Shown: in pieces, positions 37,098 through 45,106 of the stretch
How positions within the stretch are numbered: position 1 is the stretch's first letter
Layout of the letters: each line of letters starts with the position of its first letter
NCBI GenBank assembly: GCA_030949405.1
Contig: JAUZSN010000002.1
Span: forward strand, 496,001 to 560,000
Direction: 5' to 3'
DNA: 64,000 bases
Source: Methylococcales bacterium
GTDB lineage: Bacteria > Pseudomonadota > Gammaproteobacteria > Methylococcales > Methylomonadaceae
The notes under the pieces: model-generated
Databases searched by the model: none
Seen by the model: the letters and a program-made list of their open reading frames with translations, nothing else
Told to the model about the DNA's origin: nothing
Program-made: the position numbers and the translations under genes

Positions 37098-38393
37098 ATG
37101 AAGCTTGAGGGACAGAATTTTGTTGATACCTATGATTTAATCAGTTTGGCACGAATGGATGCCTTTGATTTATTAGTTCAAGGTATTTTAAACCAGCGTG
37201 AAGCATTAATTATCTGTGGTGCCAAAGGGATCGGTAAAACCACGTTACTTAAGACTCTTAAAAAACATAAAGAAGAGGTTTGGGCTATTTGTTTTTTTCA
37301 GGGAACAGAGCCGTTAAGTTTTGGTGAGATTAAACATGGGTTAGTGATTGCAATAAAAGCCCACGGTTCCATTCCTGATGCTGAAAGTTTGGATGATATG
37401 CTGTATTTTTATGAAGAGCATCAGCAAAAAGTTGTGCTCATCTTGGATAATGTAGAGCGGTTGTCAAGTGGTTTTATTGATAAACTAATTCGATATGCAT
37501 TACAGCATCCTGCCATTAAGCTTATATTCTCATTAACTAAAAAGGAATTAAGTCTAAAAAGTAGAACCGATATAATGATTGATAATTGTTATTTTATCGA
37601 ACTTCCTCGCTTGGAAAAACAGGACTTAAGACCCTTTTTACAACGGGCGGCGTTAATGCCAGAAGGGTTAATTGCTGAAGTTGAAATTAATGATAAATTA
37701 ATTAATAAGCTTTACCCTTTAACCGCTGGAATACCCGGTAAAATTATTACTGAACTACAAAAACAAGACGGTTTTTGGTTTAAATGGCAGCGGGGGGTGG
37801 TTTTTGCTAGTTGTTTGGTGATAGGAGTGGGGTTAGTTTATCGTTATCACTCTGTATTCGAGAAAATTAATTTAGACCCCTCTTTTTTTACGGATGCACT
37901 TGAAGATAAGCTGATAAATAAAAAAGAAGTGATTGCGGTATTGTCAAATAAACCTGAGCAAGATAATAGTCCTAAAGACATTAATGCGTTGCCGTTGTTA
38001 AAGAGTGATAAAAAAATCTCCGAAAATGAAAAAATCATTGAGGATGAAAAAGTCATTGAGCGTGAAAAATTAGTTCCGCCTAAAAAACAAGCCGATAGTG
38101 ATGATAGTGCTTGGGTATTACAGCAAAAACCGAAAGGCTATAGTTTACAACTTATGGTCACCTCGAAAAAAAAATCCCTATTACAAAGTTTAAAAAATTA
38201 CCCTCACTTGCCGCATTCACTTAACTATGTACGGGTAATACGAAAAAATAGACCGCTCTATATTTTGTTATATGGTGCATTTCCTACGGCTAAAACAGCT
38301 CAAAAAGCCGTAAAAACGTTGCCGAAAGTATTTAAAAACGCGTGGCCTAAACGCTTTGATTCTATTCAGGCAGAAATAAAAAAAGTTCCCTAA
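37098..38393 (+). CDS. damX: DamX-like AAA ATPase with SPOR domain
   Basis: A 431-residue protein with a cytoplasmic AAA domain (Walker A G-A-K-G-I-G-K-T-T near residues 41-49, Walker B V-V-L-I-L-D-N-V), one membrane helix (about 232-252, V-F-A-S-C-L-V-I-G-V-G-L-V), a charged Lys/Glu linker and a C-terminal SPOR domain (about 348-420) that binds denuded septal peptidoglycan. Position directly after aroB (2-bp gap) is diagnostic of damX, a cell-division accessory. Sequence of DamX is poorly conserved, so the symbol rests on architecture and synteny. Confidence 0.82.
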   Translation: MKLEGQNFVDTYDLISLARMDAFDLLVQGILNQREALIICGAKGIGKTTLLKTLKKHKEEVWAICFFQGTEPLSFGEIKHGLVIAIKAHGSIPDAESLDDMLYFYEEHQQKVVLILDNVERLSSGFIDKLIRYALQHPAIKLIFSLTKKELSLKSRTDIMIDNCYFIELPRLEKQDLRPFLQRAALMPEGLIAEVEINDKLINKLYPLTAGIPGKIITELQKQDGFWFKWQRGVVFASCLVIGVGLVYRYHSVFEKINLDPSFFTDALEDKLINKKEVIAVLSNKPEQDNSPKDINALPLLKSDKKISENEKIIEDEKVIEREKLVPPKKQADSDDSAWVLQQKPKGYSLQLMVTSKKKSLLQSLKNYPHLPHSLNYVRVIRKNRPLYILLYGAFPTAKTAQKAVKTLPKVFKNAWPKRFDSIQAEIKKVP

Positions 38394-38501
38394 TGAAGTC
38401 GTTTTCATTTTACAACGTTAAAATGAAGACCCCTTAATTTGTATGACTCAAATGGCGGTATTTGAAAAACCGTTCTCCTTCCTTCTTAAAAAATACTCAG
38501 T

Positions 38502-39569
38502 ATGACCGACTTAAAAAACGATATTTTTCTTAAAACCTTATTAAAACAACCTGTCGATAGAACCCCTGTGTGGATGATGCGTCAAGCGGGGCGTTATTTG
38601 CCAGAATATCGAAAAATTCGCGCAGAAGCAGGGAGTTTTTTAGATTTGTGTACCAATCCTGAATTAGCCTGCGAAGTGACTTTACAACCCTTAGAACGTT
38701 TTGATTTTGATGCGGCTATTTTATTTTCAGATATTCTAACCATACCTGATGCGATGGGTTTAGGGCTTTATTTTAGTGAAGGGGAAGGGCCTAAATTTAA
38801 AAAAATAATCCGTACCGCCGCCGATATTAAAGCCTTACCGATTCCCGATCCTGAGCTTGAGTTAGGCTATGTTATGGATGCGGTCAGATTGATTCGGAAA
38901 AATTTACAAGGGCGTGTCCCCTTAATTGGCTTTTCAGGAAGCCCGTGGACATTGGCAACTTATATGGTTGAGGGAGGAAGTAGTAAAAGCTTTCAAAAAG
39001 TTAAGGCATTAATGTATAACGAACCTGCGTTAATGCACCAAATGTTAGATAAACTTGCCCAATCGGTCGCGGCCTATTTAAATGCACAAATTGCCGCAGG
39101 CGCACAAGCGGTGATGATTTTTGATACTTGGGGTGGAATGTTAGCCACGGAAGAATATTTACAATTTTCGTTAGCCTATGCACGACAAGTTCGCGAATTA
39201 TTAAATACAACGGTGGACGGTCAAACAATCCCAACGATTTTTTTTACGAAAGGCGGGGGCTTATGGTTAGAAGAAATGAGTCAGGTCGGATTTGATGCGT
39301 TGGGTTTAGATTGGCAGACAGATATAGGATTAGCGCGGGCTAAAGTGGGCGAAAAAGTAGCCTTACAGGGAAATATGGATCCCGTTGCGTTATATGCCCA
39401 ACCTGATGTTATTGCCAAAAAAGTAAAATTAATTTTAAATAAGTATGGGAATGGCTCGGGACATGTGTTTAATCTTGGGCATGGTATTTTGCCTGATATG
39501 AACCCCGATCATGTTAAAGCCATGGTTGATGCAGTCCATCACTATAGTCCTCAATATCATAAAACCTAA
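38502..39569 (+). CDS. hemE: Uroporphyrinogen decarboxylase
   Basis: A 355-residue cofactor-free enzyme that decarboxylates the four acetate chains of uroporphyrinogen III to give coproporphyrinogen III. Signatures: [16 protein letters not shown] near the N-terminus, [27 protein letters not shown] and A-L-Q-G-N-M-D-P. The length equals E. coli HemE (354). It follows damX, as in many gammaproteobacteria. A 9-bp AT-rich hairpin (38404-38427) lies between the two genes but has no T-tract. Confidence 0.96.
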   Translation: MTDLKNDIFLKTLLKQPVDRTPVWMMRQAGRYLPEYRKIRAEAGSFLDLCTNPELACEVTLQPLERFDFDAAILFSDILTIPDAMGLGLYFSEGEGPKFKKIIRTAADIKALPIPDPELELGYVMDAVRLIRKNLQGRVPLIGFSGSPWTLATYMVEGGSSKSFQKVKALMYNEPALMHQMLDKLAQSVAAYLNAQIAAGAQAVMIFDTWGGMLATEEYLQFSLAYARQVRELLNTTVDGQTIPTIFFTKGGGLWLEEMSQVGFDALGLDWQTDIGLARAKVGEKVALQGNMDPVALYAQPDVIAKKVKLILNKYGNGSGHVFNLGHGILPDMNPDHVKAMVDAVHHYSPQYHKT

Positions 39570-39571
39570 TT

Positions 39572-41039
39572 TTGTTATCGAAAAAAATAGGCTTATTTGT
39601 TGGAAGTATTTTACCTGTTTTAGTCATAGGTTTTACTGATTTTGGTGAAACAGAATCGATTAAATCTATGACGGCCGTCGCGCTCATGATGACGGTATTT
39701 TGGATGACAGAAGCAATTCCACTTGCAGTGACGGCCTTGTTACCGTTGGTATTATTTCCCATTTTAGGAATTGCATCAACTAAAGCGACGGCAGGGCAGT
39801 ACATGAACTCTATTGTATTTTTACTGATTGGTGGGTTTATGATTGCTTTGGCGATGCAACGTTGGAATTTGCATCGGCGGATTGCCCTGACTATTTTGGT
39901 TTTATTTGGAGGGCATCCTACTCGGTTAGTCTGTGGGTTTGTGATGGCAACGGCGATGTTGTCAATGTGGATTTCAAATACAGCAACAACCTTAGTCATG
40001 TTACCGATTGCCTTGGCCATTCTTGCACGTTGTGAAACGATTTTAACGGTTGAAGAATTACATAAATTTAGTGTAGGACTCTTGTTATCCATTGCTTATT
40101 CCGCATCTATAGGTGGCATGATGACCTTAGTTGGAACGGCTCCCAATTTAGTTTTTGCGCGTTTTTATGAAATGACAATGGGGGAATTAATGGGTTTTTT
40201 TGAGTGGATGCTCATTGCGGTGCCTATTGGGTTGTTGTTAATGCTGATAAGTCTTTTGGTGATTATTTTTATCATGTATTTACAAAAATTACCCCCGCTC
40301 AAATCAGTTACAACACTGGGTTGCAGAAGAAAAAAACCGATTAGGTTTGATAAGTTTTGAAGAAAAAGCGGTATTAATTGTTTTTGTTATAACAACAGTA
40401 TTATGGATTACGCGTAAAAGTTTACAGCTAGGCGAGGTTGTTTTAACAGGCTGGGGCGAATTTTTAACTTTTGGTTCGTTGATTGATGATGGGAGCGTTG
40501 CTATTGGCATGGCGATGATCTTATTTATTATTCCGACTCAAACTCCGATAAAAAAGACATTTTTATTGGATGAAGCTGTTTTTAGTCAGTTACCTTGGGC
40601 GGTTGTTGTGTTATTTGGAGGCGGCTTTGCGTTAGCTTATGGGTTTTCTGAAAGTGGTTTATCGACTTATTTGGCTTCACAGCTCGAAGATCTTAATAAC
40701 GTACCCTTGGCTGTATTGGTAGCAACCGTAACTTTAGGGATGAGTTTGTTAACGGAGCTTACGTCTAATACAGCAACGACTCAATTAGTTATGCCGATTT
40801 TAGTTTCGACAGCCAACGTTCTTAATATTTCACCTATTTGGTTAATGTTACCCGCAACACTTGCCGCTTCTTGTGCTTTTATGTTTCCTGTTGCAACTCC
40901 GCCTAATGCGATTATTTTTGGAAGTGGTAAGGTGAAAGTGTTAGCGATGGTAAAAGTTGGGTTGGGGCTTAATTTAATCGCTATTGTATTAATTAGTTTA
41001 GTCTGCTACCTCTTAATCCCCTTAATGTTGGTTGGATAA
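39572..41039 (+). pseudogene. SLC13/DASS-family anion transporter, frameshifted
   Basis: Two overlapping frames (39572-40360 and 40347-41039) encode successive halves of one divalent anion:sodium symporter. The first has W-M-T-E-A-I-P-L-A-V-T-A-L-L-P and S-N-T-A-T-T-L-V-M-L-P; the second has L-I-S-F-E-E-K-A-V-L, G-G-G-F-A-L-A and S-N-T-A-T-T-Q-L-V-M-P, i.e. both S-N-T signatures. Dropping one C from the C5 run at 40292-40296 joins L-P-R-S-N-Q-L-Q-H-W-V-A-E-E-K-N-R-L-G to the second half, giving about 488 residues. The TTG start lies 2 bp after the hemE stop. Substrates in the family are succinate, citrate or sulfate. Confidence 0.78.
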
Positions 41040-41096
41040 GGTAAGCCATTTTATTATAAAATAGGTAAATGATAATAATAAATTAAGAGGATTCTA

Positions 41097-41576
41097 ATGA
41101 TAAAAGCAGTATTAATAGCAGGTTTATGGGCCTTAAGTTTTGGAAGTTATGCGGAAACATCAACGACTATATCTGAACCTTCGATGGCTAACCCAATTGA
41201 AATTACGGTTCATCGAGACCCTTCTTGTAGCTGTTGTGGACGATGGATTAAGCATTTAAAAAAATCTAATTTTCAAGTCAGTGATGTTTTAAGTCATGAC
41301 ATGCAGGCGGTTAAAGATAAATATCATGTGCCTAAAAATATGGCCTCATGTCATACGGCCATTGTTAATGGTTATGCGATAGAAGGTCATGTTCCTGCCG
41401 CAGATATTAAAGCGTTATTAAACATTAAGGCGGATATTGTGGGTTTGTCTGTGCCTGGAATGCCTGTAGGTACACCCGGAATGGAAATGGGAACGAAAGT
41501 AGATGCTTATAAAGTGATTGGGTTTGATAAAAATAATGAAAGCCAAGTATTTAATCATTATGAGGCAAAAGAATGA
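41097..41576 (+). CDS. DUF411 periplasmic metal-binding-like protein
   Basis: A 159-residue exported protein (signal peptide about 1-19) of the DUF411 family. Conserved features are H-R-D-P-S-C-S-C-C-G-R-W near residues 40-51, N-M-A-S-C-H-T-A and the Gly/Met-rich stretch V-P-G-M-P-V-G-T-P-G-M-E-M-G. Cys and Met clusters fit a proposed copper-binding role, which would suit a methanotroph with copper-dependent pMMO encoded 2 kb away. It has a good AGAGGA ribosome site and overlaps glk by 4 bp. The copper function is inference. Confidence 0.75.
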   Translation: MIKAVLIAGLWALSFGSYAETSTTISEPSMANPIEITVHRDPSCSCCGRWIKHLKKSNFQVSDVLSHDMQAVKDKYHVPKNMASCHTAIVNGYAIEGHVPAADIKALLNIKADIVGLSVPGMPVGTPGMEMGTKVDAYKVIGFDKNNESQVFNHYEAKE

Positions 41577-42550
41577 TTCTTGCGGGGGATATAGGGGGGA
41601 CAAAAACGTTATTAGCCTTATATCAGCAGCAAGGGGATGACTTAAAATGTATTAAAAAACAACGCTTTGTTAGTGATGAGTTTAAAACCTTTGAGTCATT
41701 GTTAGTAGAATTTTTAAATAATGAAAAAATTACTGCTGTCTGCATTGGAGTGGCAGGGCCTGTTATGGAAGGTGTTTGTAAGGCGACTAATTTGCCTTGG
41801 GTATTAAAAACATCACAAATTCAAGCACAAGTTGGTGTAGAACATGTTGTTTTGTTGAATGATTTAGAGGCAACCGCATGGGGTATACTTAATTTATCAG
41901 CTGAAAATTTTGTAAGTTTAAATCCTCAAGCTGTTGCACGACCGGGTAATATTGCTATTTTAGCGGCGGGAACAGGGCTAGGTGAGGCGGTTATTGTTTG
42001 GAATGGACAAAGCTACCATGTGATGGCAACGGAGGGTGGGCATACCGATTTTGCACCGACAAATGAAGAAGAAATTTTATTATTGCGCTATTTAATGGCG
42101 TGTTATCCCGAACATGTAAGCTATGAAAGAATTGTCTCGGGAGATGGATTGGTCAAAATTTATCAATTTTTAAAACAAAAAAGTGATTTTGCAGTGAATG
42201 ATGAAACGGAATTACAGATGCAAACAACTGATTCCGCAGCGGTGGTGAGCCAAAATGCAATCAAGGGTAATGATCCGTTATGTGTCAAAGCCTTGACTCT
42301 TTTTTGCCGAATTTATGGCGCGGAAGCTGGAAACCTTGCGCTTAAATGTCTGCCTTATGGGGGGGTGGTTCTAGCGGGAGGGATTGCAGCTAAAGTATTG
42401 CCTATTATTCAGCAAGGCGTGCTAATGAAAGGTTTTTTGGCAAAAGGGCGTTACCATGAGCTTTTAGCGCAAATGCCTGTTAAGGTTTGTACGAATGCGG
42501 AAGCGGCCTTGTTGGGTGCTGCTTATTATGCAAGCAAGGTTAACGATTGA
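41573..42550 (+). CDS. glk: Glucokinase
   Basis: A 325-residue ROK/glucokinase-type hexokinase phosphorylating glucose with ATP. Motifs: G-D-I-G-G-T-K-T near the N-terminus (phosphate 1), I-G-V-A-G-P, L-N-D-L-E-A-T-A-W-G with the catalytic Asp, A-A-G-T-G-L-G-E-A and V-V-L-A-G-G-I-A. The length matches the E. coli Glk family (321). In type I methanotrophs it probably serves glycogen or sucrose turnover rather than glucose uptake. It overlaps the DUF411 gene (ATGA). Confidence 0.9.
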   Translation: MILAGDIGGTKTLLALYQQQGDDLKCIKKQRFVSDEFKTFESLLVEFLNNEKITAVCIGVAGPVMEGVCKATNLPWVLKTSQIQAQVGVEHVVLLNDLEATAWGILNLSAENFVSLNPQAVARPGNIAILAAGTGLGEAVIVWNGQSYHVMATEGGHTDFAPTNEEEILLLRYLMACYPEHVSYERIVSGDGLVKIYQFLKQKSDFAVNDETELQMQTTDSAAVVSQNAIKGNDPLCVKALTLFCRIYGAEAGNLALKCLPYGGVVLAGGIAAKVLPIIQQGVLMKGFLAKGRYHELLAQMPVKVCTNAEAALLGAAYYASKVND

Positions 42551-42552
42551 AA

Positions 42553-42579
42553 AGGAGTAAATATGGGCTATTTACTCCT
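42553..42579. terminator. Strong hairpin downstream of glk
   Basis: AGGAGTAAATA (42553-42563) and TATTTACTCCT (42569-42579) pair over 11 bp with a 5-nt loop, just after the glk stop and before the end of a convergent gene. There is no T-tract in either direction, so it may be an RNA-stability or bidirectional element rather than a classical terminator. Confidence 0.45.
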
Positions 42580-42605
42580 AACCCTTGAGGTTAAATAATG
42601 AACTC

Positions 42606-43046
42606 TTAGAGGTTATCTAATCCAGAAAGACCGTTAACTGACCAGTTATCAAGAGTATTAGCAGCCGATAAATCATCTTTTTCAGAATAATTAATACGGC
42701 AGACGTAGGTCCTCATAAAACTAACCCCATCTGCAGGTGTAATTTCAATTTCGGCATTAACAATGTATTGATAGTTTCCCATTGACCAAACGTTGGTGGG
42801 TTTTTCTGAAAAATTCACTGAAAAATCAGTATCAATATCCTCTTTAATATAAGTATTACAATGGTTAAAGGCAAATGCTGTCATTTCATTGGAAATACTC
42901 ATTTGGCTTGCTTCATCGGGTGAGTCTTCGAGAAAAATATCAGAGGAAACAACGTCATAAACAACAGGCATAACGCCTTTTGCTTGAAAGACAAGCAAGA
43001 GAACTATACCAATGATGAGAATAGGAAACTTAAGTTTTGGATTCAT
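42606..43046 (-). CDS. Membrane-anchored hypothetical protein
   Basis: A 146-residue protein with one N-terminal hydrophobic helix (about 7-24, F-P-I-L-I-I-G-I-V-L-L-L-V-F) followed by a polar extracytoplasmic domain with two cysteines (N-H-C-N-T-Y and T-Y-V-C-R-I-N-Y) that could form a disulfide. I do not recognise the family. It is convergent with glk and divergent from pmoC, with its start 325 bp from pmoC. Composition is ordinary for this genome, so I take it as real. Confidence 0.6.
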   Translation of the reverse strand: MNPKLKFPILIIGIVLLLVFQAKGVMPVVYDVVSSDIFLEDSPDEASQMSISNEMTAFAFNHCNTYIKEDIDTDFSVNFSEKPTNVWSMGNYQYIVNAEIEITPADGVSFMRTYVCRINYSEKDDLSAANTLDNWSVNGLSGLDNL

Positions 43047-43207
43047 GATTAAAGCGAGTTTGGATTTAAAAAAAAGATTTTAACAAAAATGAATTAATCA
43101 TGTTGAAATGAGTCGTACAAACATTACCCCAGTTCAGTGAGTTATAAAATTTTTAGTAAGACTTAAGGTAAAGAAAATTATACAAATGTATAAGATTTTT
43201 TTTTATC

Positions 43208-43235
43208 TTGACATAGTAGCTCGAACTGGTAAACT
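43208..43235 (+). promoter_or_regulatory. Sigma-70-type promoter of pmoCAB
   Basis: A perfect TTGACA (43208-43213) is followed after 16 nt by TAAACT (43230-43235), giving an expected start near 43242 and a leader of about 130 nt. Vegetative-type promoters upstream of pmoC are known from type I methanotrophs, which supports the call. Confidence 0.7.
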
Positions 43236-43242
43236 CGAACCC

Positions 43243-43290
43243 CACACAAGGATGCTGTGGTCTCAATTCTGCTTGCAGCAGTATTGTGTG
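43243..43290 (+). promoter_or_regulatory. Nested stem-loop in the pmoC leader
   Basis: CACACAA (43243-43249) pairs with TTGTGTG (43284-43290), and inside it TGCTG (43253-43257) pairs with CAGCA (43276-43280). Both stems are perfect, offset by 3 nt on each side. The structure begins right at the predicted transcript start, so it could protect the 5' end of this highly expressed mRNA. Confidence 0.55.
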
Positions 43291-43320
43291 ATTTAAATAT
43301 AGGGAAATAGACAAAGAAGC

Positions 43321-43344
43321 TCTTAACTAGTTAACTAGTTAAGA
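43321..43344. repeat. Perfect 24-nt palindrome upstream of pmoC
   Basis: The sequence is fully self-complementary and is built from TTAACTAGTTAA overlapping copies. It lies 27 nt before the pmoC ATG and just before the ribosome site, so it could be an operator or an mRNA hairpin modulating translation. Confidence 0.65.
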
Positions 43345-43370
43345 ATTTTAATAATATTTAGGAGGTAGAA

Positions 43371-44123
43371 ATGGCTGCTACAACTGAGTCAGTTAAGGCT
43401 GATGCTGCAGAAGCACCGTTATTAAACAAAAAGAACCTATTTGGTGGTTTGATGTTGTATTTTGTTTTTTACGTTTGGGTTCGTTGGTACGAAGGTGTCT
43501 ACGGATGGTCTGCAGGTCTAGATTCATTTGCACCAGAGTTTGAAACATATTGGATGAATTTTTTATATATTGAAATAGTATTAGAAGTATTAACTGCTTC
43601 TATATTATGGGGATATATTTGGAAATCTCGTGATCGTAAAGTAATGTCTATTACTCCACGTGAAGAGTTAAGAAGACATTTTACTCATTGGACATGGTTG
43701 GTAATGTACGGTTGGGCAATTTACTGGGGCGCTTCGTATTTTACAGAGCAAGACGGTACTTGGCATCAAACAATCGTTCGTGATACTGATTTCACTCCAA
43801 GTCATATTATCGAATTTTATTTGTCATACCCAATTTACATCATTACTGGTGTATCAGCTTTCTTGTATGCAAAAACAAGATTGCCTACATATCAACAAGG
43901 TATGCATTTAATGTATACTGTTGCTGTAATTGGTCCATTCATGATTCTTCCAAATGTTGGCTTGAACGAATGGGGACACACTTTTTGGTTTATGGAAGAG
44001 TTATTTGTTGCTCCATTGCATTACGGTTTCGTATTCTTTGGATGGGCAGCTCTTGCTATCATGGGTGTTGTAAATACAGAAGTTATGGCAATTTCAAAAT
44101 TACTTAAGAAAGATTTAGCTTAA
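43371..44123 (+). CDS. pmoC: Particulate methane monooxygenase subunit C
   Basis: A 250-residue membrane subunit of pMMO, which oxidises methane to methanol. About six helices are visible. The conserved metal-site region D-x-x-x-H plus downstream His appears as D-F-T-P-S-H-I-I-E-F-Y-L-S-Y-P within helix 3-4 context, corresponding to the Asp/His/His copper site of PmoC. Start ATG follows AGGAGG. It is the first gene of pmoCAB. Similarity to AmoC is expected, but the type I pMMO identity is fixed by PmoA and PmoB. Confidence 0.95.
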   Translation: MAATTESVKADAAEAPLLNKKNLFGGLMLYFVFYVWVRWYEGVYGWSAGLDSFAPEFETYWMNFLYIEIVLEVLTASILWGYIWKSRDRKVMSITPREELRRHFTHWTWLVMYGWAIYWGASYFTEQDGTWHQTIVRDTDFTPSHIIEFYLSYPIYIITGVSAFLYAKTRLPTYQQGMHLMYTVAVIGPFMILPNVGLNEWGHTFWFMEELFVAPLHYGFVFFGWAALAIMGVVNTEVMAISKLLKKDLA

Positions 44124-44163
44124 TCGGTTAATATCTTTTTGATGTAATAAACTATCTCCTCCG

Positions 44164-44190
44164 CACGTTTCAATCTTTGATTGAAACGTG
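44164..44190 (+). promoter_or_regulatory. Intercistronic hairpin between pmoC and pmoA
   Basis: CACGTTTCAAT (44164-44174) and ATTGAAACGTG (44180-44190) form a perfect 11-bp stem with a 5-nt loop in the 130-bp spacer. It has no T-tract immediately after it, so it is more likely an mRNA processing or stability element than a full terminator. Confidence 0.65.
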
Positions 44191-44253
44191 TAGAAATAAA
44201 AGAGATAGTTAAAATAAAAAAATATATAATTTTAATTTTTAGGAGGTAAGCTA

Positions 44254-45003
44254 ATGAGCGCATCTCAATCAGCTGTACGATCTCGTGCGGAAGCGGTACA
44301 AGTTTCTCGCACGTTTGACTGGATGATTCTTTTTACATTATTCACCGCGGTTCTTGGTGGGTATCACATCCACTATATGTTGACTGGTGGTGACTGGGAT
44401 TTTTGGAGTGACTGGAAAGATAGACGTTTATGGGTAACTGTAGCACCTATCGTTTCGATTACTTTTCCAGCAGCCGTTCAATCTATGTTATGGTGGCGTT
44501 ATCGCTTGCCTATCGGTGCAACAATTTCTGTTGTTGCTTTGATGTTAGGTGAGTGGATTAACAGATACTTAAACTTCTGGGGATGGACTTATTTCCCAGT
44601 AAACTTTTGTTTCCCATCTAACTTGATTCCAGGAGCTATTGTTCTTGACGTAATCTTAATGCTTGGTGGAAGCATGACGTTAACTGCTGTTGTTGGTGGT
44701 TTAGCGTGGGGTTTATTATTCTACCCAGGTAACTGGCCAATCATTGCACCATTACACGTACCTGTTGAGTACAATGGTATGATGATGACTTTAGCTGATT
44801 TACAAGGTTACCATTACGTACGTACTGGTACTCCTGAGTACATCAGAATGGTTGAAAAAGGTACATTAAGAACTTTCGGTAAAGACGTTGCTCCTGTATC
44901 AGCGTTCTTCTCTGGCTTTGTATCTATCATTATTTATTTCTTGTGGCATTTCTTCGGCAGATGGTTCTCTAAAACAGACTTCATCGCTGATGACGAACTA
45001 TAG
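44254..45003 (+). CDS. pmoA: Particulate methane monooxygenase subunit A
   Basis: A 249-residue membrane subunit and the standard methanotroph marker. The primer-site motif G-G-D-W-D-F-W is present near residues 46-52, with W-K-D-R-R-L-W-V-T next to it, and the C-terminal region carries T-L-R-T-F-G-K-D-V-A-P-V-S-A-F-F-S-G-F. About seven membrane helices are expected. The length matches type I PmoA (247-249). It has an AGGAGG ribosome site and a TAG stop. Confidence 0.97.
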   Translation: MSASQSAVRSRAEAVQVSRTFDWMILFTLFTAVLGGYHIHYMLTGGDWDFWSDWKDRRLWVTVAPIVSITFPAAVQSMLWWRYRLPIGATISVVALMLGEWINRYLNFWGWTYFPVNFCFPSNLIPGAIVLDVILMLGGSMTLTAVVGGLAWGLLFYPGNWPIIAPLHVPVEYNGMMMTLADLQGYHYVRTGTPEYIRMVEKGTLRTFGKDVAPVSAFFSGFVSIIIYFLWHFFGRWFSKTDFIADDEL

Positions 45004-45034
45004 AAATAAGTAATAAATAAAGCTAAATTGAGAG

Positions 45035-45062
45035 CTGGTAGTGTTATTTTGTTTACTACCAG
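45035..45062 (+). promoter_or_regulatory. Intercistronic hairpin between pmoA and pmoB
   Basis: CTGGTAGT (45035-45042) pairs perfectly with ACTACCAG (45055-45062) around a 12-nt T-rich loop in the 103-bp spacer. Together with the pmoC-pmoA hairpin it suggests segmental control of transcript stability. Confidence 0.6.
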
Positions 45063-45106
45063 TTATATAATCTACAAATAGATTCTCTAGTAATAGAGGA
45101 GGATAT

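Larger units (their letters stand above)
43047..43370. other. 324-bp pmoC upstream region
   Basis: The stretch has no gene. Its left 160 bp contain the start region of the minus-strand hypothetical gene and nothing else I can name. The right half holds the pmo promoter, a structured leader and a 24-nt palindrome, listed separately, and ends in an AGGAGG ribosome site 6 nt before the pmoC ATG. Confidence 0.7.
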
